This document shows positions 1 through 5,143 of a stretch of DNA of 5,143 bases, in pieces. The stretch covers positions 1 to 5,143 of the forward strand of contig PMHU01000188.1 of NCBI GenBank assembly GCA_003156795.1, written 5' to 3'. How positions within the stretch are numbered: the stretch's first letter is position 1; every line of letters begins with the position of its first letter. Below the pieces are notes generated by a model that saw only the letters and a program-made list of their open reading frames with translations, was not told the DNA's origin and searched no databases. Both the position numbers and the translations under genes were made by a program. The stretch comes from Acidimicrobiaceae bacterium (lineage in GTDB: Bacteria; Actinomycetota; Acidimicrobiia; Acidimicrobiales; Palsa-688).

Positions 1-2162
1 GGCCGAACTTCGTCGAGCTGTGCGAGAAGCTGGTATCCGAAGACGAGCGGGCCTTCGAAGCGCTGTACCGCCACATCGGTTTATCCGTCGACTGGACCCA
101 GCACTACACGACCATCGGCGCGCCCGCCCGGCGGGCGTCGCAACGGGGGTTCCTGCGGCTGCTGGCCCGGGGCGAGGCGTACACGGCCGAGGCACCGACG
201 CTCTGGGACGTCGACTTCCGGACCGCCGTCGCCCAGGCCGAGCTCGAGGACCGCGAGCGTCCGGGGACCTATCACCAGCTGGTGTTCCACGGTCCTGACG
301 GGTCCGACGTCCTCATCGACACCACCCGGCCGGAGCTGCTGCCGGCCTGTGTCGCATTGGTCGCCCACCCCGACGACTCCCGCTTCGCCGCACTGGTCGG
401 CTCCACGGTCCGGACCCCGCTGTTCGGCATCGAGGTGCCCGTCCGCTCCCATCGTCTGGCCCAGCCGGACAAGGGCACGGGAATAGCGATGATCTGCACG
501 TTCGGCGACGTCACTGACGTCGTCTGGTGGAGGGAGCTGGGTCTTCCCGTTCGGGCCGTGGTCGGCCGCGACGGACGGCTCCTGGCGACCGCCCCGAGCG
601 ATTTCGGCCCCGAAGCGTCGGCCCTGTACCAATCGGAGCTCGGGGGCCGCACCGTGCGCCAGGCCCAAACCCGGGTGGTCGAACTGCTCGGCGCTTCGGG
701 CCAGCTGCGGGGAGAATCGCGGCCCGTCACGCATTCGGTCAAGTTCTACGAGCGGGGAGAACGGCCCCTCGAGATCGTCACCAGCCGCCAGTGGTTCTTT
801 AGGACCCTCGCCCACCGAGAGGCGCTACTCGCCCGCGGCGCCGAGCTCAAGTGGCACCCGCCCTACATGGCGAGCCGGTTCGCCAACTGGGTCGAGGGGC
901 TCAACTCGGACTGGCTCATCAGCCGCCAGCGCTTCTTCGGCGTCCCGTTCCCTGTCTGGTACCCCCTCGACGACGGCTGCCAGCCCGATTACGGCCGGCC
1001 GCTGCTCCCCGACGAGGGCGATCTGCCCGTCGATCCCAGCTCCGACGTTCCGGCCGGGTACAACGAACCTCAGCGCGGTCAGCCGGGAGGCTTCATGGCC
1101 GACCCCGATGTCATGGACACGTGGGCCACGTCGTCGCTCACACCCCAAATTGCCGGGAAGTGGGAAGACGACCCGGACCTCTTCAGCCGGGTCTGGCCCA
1201 TGGACCTGCGCCCGCAAGCCCACGACATCATCCGGACCTGGCTGTTCGCGACGGTCGTGCGTTCGCACCTCGAGTTCGACTCGCTGCCGTGGACCGACGC
1301 CGCCATTTCCGGATGGATCCTGGACCCCGATCGCAAGAAGATGGCCAAGTCCAAGGGAAACGTGGTGACCCCGATGGGTCTGCTGGAGCAGTACGGCACC
1401 GACGCCGTCCGGTACTGGGCGGCCAGCGCCCGACCCGGGACAGACACGGCTTTCGAGGACGGCCAGATGCGCATCGGGCGCAAACTGGCCATCAAGATCC
1501 TCAACGTCTCCCGCTTCGTCCTCGAAGCCGGAGAGGTGGCGGGAGCAGGCGGCCTAGCCGACCCGCTCGACCTGGCCCTCGTGTCGTCGCTGGGTGAGCT
1601 GGTCAAGGAGGTGACCTCGGCCTTCGAAGGTTACGACTACGCACGCGCGTTGGAGCGGACCGAAGCGTTCTTCTGGTCGTTTTGCGACGACTACGTCGAG
1701 CTGGTCAAGAACCGGGCGTACGGCACCCTCGGCGAAGATCGGGCCGGCTCCGCCCGCTGTGCCCTGCGCCACGCCCTTTCGGTGTTGCTGCGTCTGTTCG
1801 CTCCCATCCTGCCTTTCGTGGCCGAGGAGGTGTGGTCGTGGTGGCATGACGAAGGTTCTGTCCACCGCGAAGCGTGGCCGACCGCCGACGACCGGTTGGG
1901 TGCACCCGGAGAACCCGCCGTCTTGACCGCCGCCAGCGAGCTCCTCGGCGAGATCCGCCGAAAGAAGACCGAAGCGGGCGTCTCGCTCCGCGCCGCGGTC
2001 TCTTCGGCCACAGTCACCGGATCCGACGAGCGGGTCCGCCTGTTACAGGCGGCCTACGACGACCTGTGCCAAGCCGGCACCATCTCCGACTTGCGGTTGA
2101 TCGCCAACGGACCCGAAGCCGAAGAGTCGATCGACATCCGGCTCACAGACGAGCCCGCATAG
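1..2162 (+). CDS. valS: Valyl-tRNA synthetase, type 2 (archaeal-like), 5'-truncated by the window edge
   Basis: A cytoplasmic class I aminoacyl-tRNA synthetase that charges tRNA-Val with valine and hydrolyses mischarged Thr-tRNA-Val. The reading frame is open from base 3 (719 residues visible). The N-terminus, including the HIGH motif, lies outside the window; I estimate 100 or more residues are missing. Visible landmarks in window codon numbering: the editing domain has TTRPE (107-111) and GTGIAMICTFGDVTD (158-172), where the CTFGD form replaces the PAHDPND form of bacterial type 1 enzymes; D169 probably matches the editing aspartate. The catalytic core has ISRQRFFGVPFPVW (from 306), DVMDTWATSSLTPQ (from 369), RPQAHDIIRTW (403-413) and KMAKS (446-450), a variant of KMSKS. 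A helical anticodon-binding domain follows (about 520-640, with APILPFVAEEVW). The protein ends soon after, and I see no long C-terminal coiled-coil arm like that of type 1 ValS. The GTG at 282 is not the start, because strongly conserved ValS sequence precedes it without a stop. Confidence 0.97.
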   Translation, partial: PNFVELCEKLVSEDERAFEALYRHIGLSVDWTQHYTTIGAPARRASQRGFLRLLARGEAYTAEAPTLWDVDFRTAVAQAELEDRERPGTYHQLVFHGPDGSDVLIDTTRPELLPACVALVAHPDDSRFAALVGSTVRTPLFGIEVPVRSHRLAQPDKGTGIAMICTFGDVTDVVWWRELGLPVRAVVGRDGRLLATAPSDFGPEASALYQSELGGRTVRQAQTRVVELLGASGQLRGESRPVTHSVKFYERGERPLEIVTSRQWFFRTLAHREALLARGAELKWHPPYMASRFANWVEGLNSDWLISRQRFFGVPFPVWYPLDDGCQPDYGRPLLPDEGDLPVDPSSDVPAGYNEPQRGQPGGFMADPDVMDTWATSSLTPQIAGKWEDDPDLFSRVWPMDLRPQAHDIIRTWLFATVVRSHLEFDSLPWTDAAISGWILDPDRKKMAKSKGNVVTPMGLLEQYGTDAVRYWAASARPGTDTAFEDGQMRIGRKLAIKILNVSRFVLEAGEVAGAGGLADPLDLALVSSLGELVKEVTSAFEGYDYARALERTEAFFWSFCDDYVELVKNRAYGTLGEDRAGSARCALRHALSVLLRLFAPILPFVAEEVWSWWHDEGSVHREAWPTADDRLGAPGEPAVLTAASELLGEIRRKKTEAGVSLRAAVSSATVTGSDERVRLLQAAYDDLCQAGTISDLRLIANGPEAEESIDIRLTDEPA

Positions 2163-2184
2163 AGCCCGCTCCGGCTCACTACGA

Positions 2185-2220
2185 GTGCGCCTCCCCGGTG
2201 ACGAGCCCTAAGGTCGCGCC
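2185..2220 (+). promoter_or_regulatory. Candidate leaderless promoter or Shine-Dalgarno before the hydratase gene
   Basis: TAAGGT at 2209-2214 ends six bases before the ATG at 2221. It can be read in two ways. AAGG (2210-2213) is a short Shine-Dalgarno seven bases from the start. Alternatively, TAAGGT is a TANNNT -10 element, with GTGCGC (2185-2190) as a weak -35 at 18-base spacing, which would put transcription start at or next to the ATG. The same arrangement recurs at two other starts in the window. The sequence alone cannot separate the two readings. Confidence 0.35.
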
Positions 2221-3072
2221 ATGCCGATCAATCCTGACGCCGTTGGGTACACGAGCGATCCGTCCGAAGCGTCATGGACCTCGAAGGACTGCCTCCTGTA
2301 CGCCCTCGGCGTGGGTGCGGGAGTCGCCGACCCGACCGGGTTCGAGCTCGAGTTCACGACGGAGAACAGCCAGGAGGTGGCCCAGCGGGTGCTGCCCACG
2401 TTCCCGGTGGTGGTGCCGGGTGGCGCCAGCGCCTACAGCCAGATCGGCAGCTTCAACCCGGCCATGCTGGTGCACGGGGAGCAGTCGGTGGCGTTGCACG
2501 CGCCCCTGCCGGTCGACGGCATCGTGACCTCGCAAACGACCATCACAGGGATATACGACAAGGGGTCGGGCGCCGTCGTCGCCTCCAAGACCGACGCCAA
2601 GGAAAAAGCCACGGGAACGACGCTATGGACCACGACCAGCTCAGCGTTCATCCGGGGCGAGGGCGGTTGGGGCGGCGACCGAGGTCCCTCGGGCGTTATC
2701 GAGTTCCCGGACAGAGAACCCGACCATCGGGTCAACTACCCCACCCGGACGGACCAGGCGTTGCTCTACCGGCTGTCGGGTGACCGCAACCCTCTCCACA
2801 CCGACCCGAAGTTTGCCGCCATGGGAGGATTCGACCGCCCGATCCTGCATGGGCTGTGCAGCTTCGGCTTCACCGGTCGAGCCCTGCTCCATGCGGTGTG
2901 CGGTTCGGACCCTGACCGCTTCGGCTCCATGTCGGCCCGTTTCTCCAAGCCGGTGCTGCCCGGCGAGGAACTGACCATCTCCATTTGGGAGATCGGTGAC
3001 AGAAAAGCCCTGTTCCGTACGTCGACTCCGGCCGGAGTAGTCATCGACGCCGGCCAGTTCAGTTGTCGGTAG
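2221..3072 (+). CDS. MaoC-family (R)-specific enoyl-CoA hydratase 2, double hot-dog
   Basis: A predicted cytoplasmic (R)-specific hydratase that adds water across trans-2-enoyl-CoA. Its 283 residues match the length of two-domain MaoC proteins such as the mycobacterial HtdY type (about 290). The N-terminal hot-dog (about 15-130, with MLVHGEQ at 82-88) lacks catalytic residues. The C-terminal hot-dog (about 165-281) carries the hydratase 2 signature Y-R-L-S-G-D-R-N-P-L-H (183-193), with D188 and H193 as the expected catalytic pair, then PILHG (207-211). No signal peptide or membrane segment is visible. The ATG at 2221 is supported by AAGG seven bases upstream, or by a TAAGGT -10 if the transcript is leaderless. 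It starts 58 bases after valS on the same strand, and its last 14 bases overlap the convergent DUF151 gene. The substrate is unknown: fatty acyl, sterol side chain and branched acyl-CoAs are all possible for this family. Nothing links it functionally to valS. Confidence 0.93.
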   Translation: MPINPDAVGYTSDPSEASWTSKDCLLYALGVGAGVADPTGFELEFTTENSQEVAQRVLPTFPVVVPGGASAYSQIGSFNPAMLVHGEQSVALHAPLPVDGIVTSQTTITGIYDKGSGAVVASKTDAKEKATGTTLWTTTSSAFIRGEGGWGGDRGPSGVIEFPDREPDHRVNYPTRTDQALLYRLSGDRNPLHTDPKFAAMGGFDRPILHGLCSFGFTGRALLHAVCGSDPDRFGSMSARFSKPVLPGEELTISIWEIGDRKALFRTSTPAGVVIDAGQFSCR

Positions 3073-3090
3073 AGCGAACTCCCATGGCCG
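3051..3090. repeat. Imperfect inverted repeat across the convergent stop codons
   Basis: The ten-base left arm CGGCCAGTTC (3051-3060) can pair with GAACT (3076-3080) and GGCCG (3086-3090), with a five-base bulge (3081-3085). The 15-base loop (3061-3075) holds the plus-strand TAG (3070-3072), and the minus-strand TGA (3059-3061) sits at its edge. A hairpin could form in transcripts from either side and might help end both. No T-run follows on either strand, so it is not a standard intrinsic terminator, and it could be chance in GC-rich DNA. Confidence 0.25.
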
Positions 3091-3499
3091 CGAGCACCGC
3101 TTCTGTCACGTAGATCTCGGCGCCTCGCGCCCGGAGGACCAGGGCTATGGCGTCAGATGGCCGGGCGGCCAGGACGCGCCGATCCCCGTCGACCTCGAAC
3201 TCGATCGTGGCGTAGAAATGGCGATGCTCCTCCACGTCGGTGATGACGGCGCGGTCGAGGCGGGCGTTGAGCAAGCTGACGGCCGATACAAACAGGTCCC
3301 ACGTTGACGGCCGGCTCTGCACGGCTCCAGTCCAGGCCGCCTGTATCGAGCGGGCTTCGGGTTGCCCGATCACGATCGGAACGCTCCGGTGCGGCTCGGC
3401 GTCCTCGCGCAAGGTGACGAGCCCAGCTTCCAAGCCGGGACCGGCGGCCACCGCCACCCGAACGTCCGACACCGAAACTTTTGAGAGTTCCACAGACAC
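3059..3499 (-). CDS. DUF151 / bifunctional nuclease (BFN) family protein
   Basis: A member of the DUF151 family (Pfam BFN), named for plant and bacterial proteins reported to have RNase and DNase activity; the bacterial role is poorly defined. From the GTG at 3499 the protein has 146 residues. Family landmarks are PIVIGQPEARSIQ (41-53), RPSTWDLF (63-70), VITDVEEHRHFYATIEF (85-101), the hallmark ARPSDAIALVLR (112-123) and EIYVTEAVL (128-136). The start is uncertain. An upstream GTG at 3571 gives 170 residues and overlaps comF by 22 bases, but has no Shine-Dalgarno and adds a Gly/Ser/Arg-rich leader atypical of the family. GTG 3499 follows a TATGGT -10-like hexamer and begins where family homology begins; GTG 3493 is a third option. 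It lies just downstream of the ComF gene on the same strand, and its 3' end overlaps the hydratase gene. Cytoplasmic, with no signal or membrane segment. Family assignment is firm; function is not. Confidence 0.88.
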   Translation of the reverse strand: MSVELSKVSVSDVRVAVAAGPGLEAGLVTLREDAEPHRSVPIVIGQPEARSIQAAWTGAVQSRPSTWDLFVSAVSLLNARLDRAVITDVEEHRHFYATIEFEVDGDRRVLAARPSDAIALVLRARGAEIYVTEAVLAAMGVRSTDN

Positions 3500-3511
3500 G
3501 CTACGACCATA
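3500..3511 (-). promoter_or_regulatory. Candidate leaderless -10 element before the DUF151 gene
   Basis: On the minus strand, TATGGT (3511-3506) ends six bases before GTG 3499, and those six bases are CGTAGC. This fits an extended TANNNT -10 with transcription starting at the GTG. The -35 region at 17-base spacing (CTGGCC) is weak. No Shine-Dalgarno precedes any candidate start of this gene, which favours leaderless translation or coupling to comF. It would place a promoter between the ComF stop (3550) and the DUF151 start. Confidence 0.3.
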
Positions 3512-3549
3512 GGTGCTGCCGGCGCCGAGGCCAGTTCGTGATCCGAGAG

Positions 3550-4221
3550 TCACGACGCCAAGTCGTGCCACAGGGGGCGGGCGAGCACCAAGCCGGCCAC
3601 CTCGGCCGCACCAGCCGAGCGGAGGGTCCGCGCCACTTCGCGCAGCGTGCTGCCCTCGGTCATGACGTCATCGAAGACCAGGATCCGGGCCCCAACTATC
3701 GGCGTGGGGTCCGTGACCGCGAGAGCCTTCCTGAGCGGCCCCGCAGCCAGTTCCTGGCGCTCGGACCAGGATTGACCTTGCATCGGTGGCGTGTCGGCCC
3801 GCTTGATGATCACGTCTCGAGGTATCGGCCAATGGTGGCCGGCGACGTCATCCAGCTTGGCCAGGATCTCGCCCACCGGATCCCAACCCCGTCTGGCGCC
3901 GCGTCCGCAATACGAGGGGACCCCGACGATGAGATCGAACTCCTCAAACCAGGTGGCGTTACCGAGGAGGTAAGAGGCGACCATGCCGGCGAAGACGCCT
4001 GCCCACCACCGCTCCTGCCGGTACTTGTAGCGAACCACGGCGTGTTTGAGGGCTCCGTGGTAGAAGCCGATAGGGAACACCACAGAAAACCACCGGTCGG
4101 CTCGCCCGCACCATCGATTGGGACATTGACCGCGTCGAGCCCAGGGTTGCCCGCACACAGGGCAGCCACCCGGACGCGCCTCCACGTCGGTCCCTAGGGC
4201 AGTCCCTCGTCCCGCACCCAT
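3550..4221 (-). CDS. ComF-family phosphoribosyltransferase with N-terminal zinc-ribbon cysteines
   Basis: A ComF-type (amidophosphoribosyltransferase-like) protein of 223 residues, close to the usual family length. ComF is required for DNA uptake in naturally competent bacteria, but homologues are widespread in species not known to be competent, so competence is not implied. Four cysteines (C20, C23, C33, C38; CPVCG...C...C) look like the zinc ribbon. LKHAVVRYKYR (59-69) matches the family's 'LKY.g' segment. The PRPP-binding loop is RILVFDDVMTEGSTL (179-193), with acidic D184-D185. TPPMQGQSWSERQ (144-156) matches the usual TPPQ..LS..eR segment. The usual R-R-G-F-N-Q motif reads R-R-G-W-D-P (110-115), an atypical version. 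The ATG at 4221 has AAGGGG (4238-4233) 11 bases upstream, a rather long gap. The 127 bases between this gene and the upstream regulator contain no TA dinucleotide, so no TANNNT -10 is possible there; co-transcription from upstream is plausible. The DUF151 gene follows on the same strand. Confidence 0.9.
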   Translation of the reverse strand: MGAGRGTALGTDVEARPGGCPVCGQPWARRGQCPNRWCGRADRWFSVVFPIGFYHGALKHAVVRYKYRQERWWAGVFAGMVASYLLGNATWFEEFDLIVGVPSYCGRGARRGWDPVGEILAKLDDVAGHHWPIPRDVIIKRADTPPMQGQSWSERQELAAGPLRKALAVTDPTPIVGARILVFDDVMTEGSTLREVARTLRSAGAAEVAGLVLARPLWHDLAS

Positions 4222-4348
4222 CGATCGCCGTGCCCCTTGGAGCCCTTTCTGGACAGGCTCCGGGCCTGCCGTGGTTCATGGTGGCACGCAGGGAGGTCCT
4301 TCTCGGCTGCGGCCGGCTCCGGCGCCAGTCGAGGGCTCGGCCCGAGAC

Positions 4349-5026
4349 TCAGATGAGGCCCTCACGCACGACTATGGCGATGGCGTGGCAGCGGTTGCGG
4401 GCGTCGAGGCGGGTCATGATCTTGGCCAGAACGCCCTTGATGGTGCTCTCGGAGTAGGCGAGCTGCTCGGCGATGTCGGTCGTGTCGTAGCCGTCTGCCA
4501 CCAGCCGGAGGACCTCTACCTCCCGGACCGACAACCTAAGGTCGGTGAGGGTCGAAACTCCGCCGTCCTGAGCACCCTGGCCGGCGTCGAGCGCCTGCCC
4601 GGGCTGGCCCGCCCCGTGGCCCTGGGACATGTTGGCCTGGGCCACCGCGGCCCTCTTGAGGAGGCCCTCAGGCAGACAGCAACCCGCCTCGTCCGCTTCC
4701 CGGATGAACTCCGCCAGTCGGGTCGACGTCGCGTCGGCGCGCCTCAGGAAGCTGGTGACGCCCGCGGCGGCCGCGGCCACCACCCCCGCCTCGTCGAAGT
4801 GGGCGGCGACCAGGACGACCTTCGGTATGCCGTCTCGCTGGATGGCCCTCACGACGCGCGCCGACGACTCGTCGACGGCCTCGGCGACGACCAAGGCCAC
4901 CCGGGCCCGGTCCAGGTCCGCCGGACTGACCAGCTCGATGGCCGGTTGACCGATTAGTTGCGCTTTCGCCCCTGCCGCCGACAGAGGATCTGACGCGTAG
5001 ATGAATACCGGTGTGCGCCCTCTCAC
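4349..5026 (-). CDS. LuxR-family transcriptional regulator with degenerate receiver domain
   Basis: A DNA-binding regulator of NarL/FixJ build, 225 residues from GTG 5026. Residues 5-105 have a receiver-like alternating pattern (FIYASDP at 8-14, VALVVAEA at 43-50, VVLVAAHFDE around 70-79, SFLRRADA around 92-99). The phospho-accepting Asp after the third strand is replaced by Ala-Glu, and the conserved Lys of the fifth strand is Arg, so phosphorylation control is unlikely. A Gly/Gln/Ala-rich linker (about 130-160) leads to a complete C-terminal LuxR (GerE) helix-turn-helix (164-225: LSVREVEVLRLVADG, TTDIAEQLAYSESTIKGVLAKI, RNRCHAIA). It resembles a family I know as common in Streptomyces, of mostly unknown role. 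The frame stays open to GTG 5137 and to the window edge, but those extra residues do not look receiver-like and the DNA there is AT-richer. GTG 5026 starts where homology begins and lies just after a promoter-like sequence; GTG 5047 is an alternative. No kinase partner is visible. Confidence 0.9.
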   Translation of the reverse strand: MRGRTPVFIYASDPLSAAGAKAQLIGQPAIELVSPADLDRARVALVVAEAVDESSARVVRAIQRDGIPKVVLVAAHFDEAGVVAAAAAGVTSFLRRADATSTRLAEFIREADEAGCCLPEGLLKRAAVAQANMSQGHGAGQPGQALDAGQGAQDGGVSTLTDLRLSVREVEVLRLVADGYDTTDIAEQLAYSESTIKGVLAKIMTRLDARNRCHAIAIVVREGLI

Positions 5027-5062
5027 GCTAGTGACGATAGAAGCCACGGAGGGTGGGCGCAA
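5027..5062 (-). promoter_or_regulatory. Candidate leaderless sigma-70-type promoter of the LuxR-family gene
   Basis: On the minus strand, TTGCGC (5062-5057) and TATCGT (5039-5034) are separated by exactly 17 bases. TATCGT ends seven bases before GTG 5026, so transcription would be expected to begin at or beside the start codon. TTGCGC keeps the TTG of the -35 consensus, and TATCGT keeps four of six -10 positions. No Shine-Dalgarno is visible before this GTG, which fits a leaderless message. This is the best-formed of the three similar elements in the window. Confidence 0.45.
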
Positions 5063-5110
5063 CAGAACGGGCCATGTAATTTCGACCCCCTCGCTCGCCG
5101 GAACCAACCC

Positions 5111-5123
5111 AAACCGAAGGTTT
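5111..5123. repeat. Perfect short palindrome upstream of the LuxR-family gene
   Basis: AAACC-GAA-GGTTT is a perfect five-base inverted repeat with a three-base centre. It lies about 50 bases upstream of the proposed -35 of the regulator, in the AT-richer stretch before that gene. Its dyad symmetry would suit a dimeric LuxR-type protein, for example in autoregulation, but only one copy is seen. No T-run follows on either strand beyond one extra T, so a terminator is unlikely. Confidence 0.25.
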
Positions 5124-5143
5124 TCATGAGCTATCACGGCTCG

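Noticed and set aside
81..815. Long minus-strand open frame opposite valS (244 residues)
   Set aside because: Low-complexity Arg/Gly/Pro-rich product without recognisable motifs; GC-rich coding DNA routinely leaves the opposite strand open. The plus strand has clear ValS motifs.
851..1597. Plus-strand frame of 248 residues within valS
   Set aside because: Arg/Pro-rich frame-shifted shadow of the ValS core; no family resemblance.
282..2162. Treating GTG 282 as the valS start
   Set aside because: The same frame is open from base 3 and encodes recognisable ValS sequence before 282 (NFVELCEKL, HIGLSVDW), so 282 is internal.
2162..2177. Hairpin GAGCC-CGCTCC-GGCTC at the valS stop as a terminator
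   Set aside because: Only five base pairs, with no T-run after it; such short GC stems are expected by chance at this composition.
3481..4197. Plus-strand frame of 238 residues opposite comF and DUF151
   Set aside because: No recognisable domain; the minus strand carries the ComF zinc-ribbon and PRPP-loop motifs.
3550..4221. Reading ComF plus a nuclease-family gene as a DNA-uptake locus
   Set aside because: No ComEA, ComEC, pilin or DprA gene is in view, and ComF homologues are common in bacteria not known to be competent.
4265..4292. Imperfect stem (CCTG-C-CGTG / CACG-CAGG) between the regulator and comF as a terminator
   Set aside because: Bulged 4+4 bp stem with an 11-base loop and no T-run; too weak to annotate.
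4308..4319. Near-palindrome GCCGG-CT-CCGGC after the regulator gene
   Set aside because: Short GC-only dyad with a two-base centre and no T-run; indistinguishable from GC background.
4271..4957. Plus-strand frame of 228 residues opposite the LuxR-family gene
   Set aside because: Shadow frame; the minus strand encodes a full LuxR helix-turn-helix.

Overview
The window is high-GC DNA whose third codon positions are strongly G/C, and it reads as ordinary chromosome of an actinomycete (Actinomycetota). Three things point there. The valyl-tRNA synthetase is of the 'type 2' (archaeal-like) form seen in some actinobacteria. The DUF151/BFN protein fits actinobacteria. The LuxR-type regulator closely resembles a family common in Streptomyces and relatives. 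An Acidimicrobiia-like lineage is my best guess, but that is inference. I see no rRNA, tRNA, transposase, phage gene, CRISPR array or clear horizontal island.

Layout: five genes in two convergent blocks. On the plus strand, a 5'-truncated valS (1-2162) is followed after 58 bases by a two-hot-dog MaoC-type (R)-enoyl-CoA hydratase (2221-3072). On the minus strand, reading from the right edge, come a LuxR-family regulator with a degenerate receiver domain (about 5026 to 4349), a ComF-type phosphoribosyltransferase (4221 to 3550) and a DUF151 bifunctional-nuclease-family protein (about 3499 to 3059). The hydratase and nuclease-family genes run into each other and overlap by 14 bases at their stop codons. 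There is no non-coding stretch over 300 bases.

Functional picture: valS is translation housekeeping. The hydratase belongs to fatty-acid or sterol acyl-CoA beta-oxidation, or to polyketide/PHA-type metabolism, and has no obvious link to valS. ComF and DUF151 are adjacent on the same strand; both families touch nucleotide or nucleic-acid metabolism, so a shared transcript is plausible but a shared function is unproven. The regulator may act on its own promoter or elsewhere; no partner kinase is visible.

The most notable pattern is regulatory. Three gene starts (hydratase, DUF151, regulator) each have a TA-N3-T hexamer (TAAGGT, TATGGT, TATCGT) followed by a C and ending 6-7 bases before an ATG or GTG. 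This is the geometry expected of leaderless actinobacterial transcripts. I do not see convincing evidence of an undescribed multi-gene system here.
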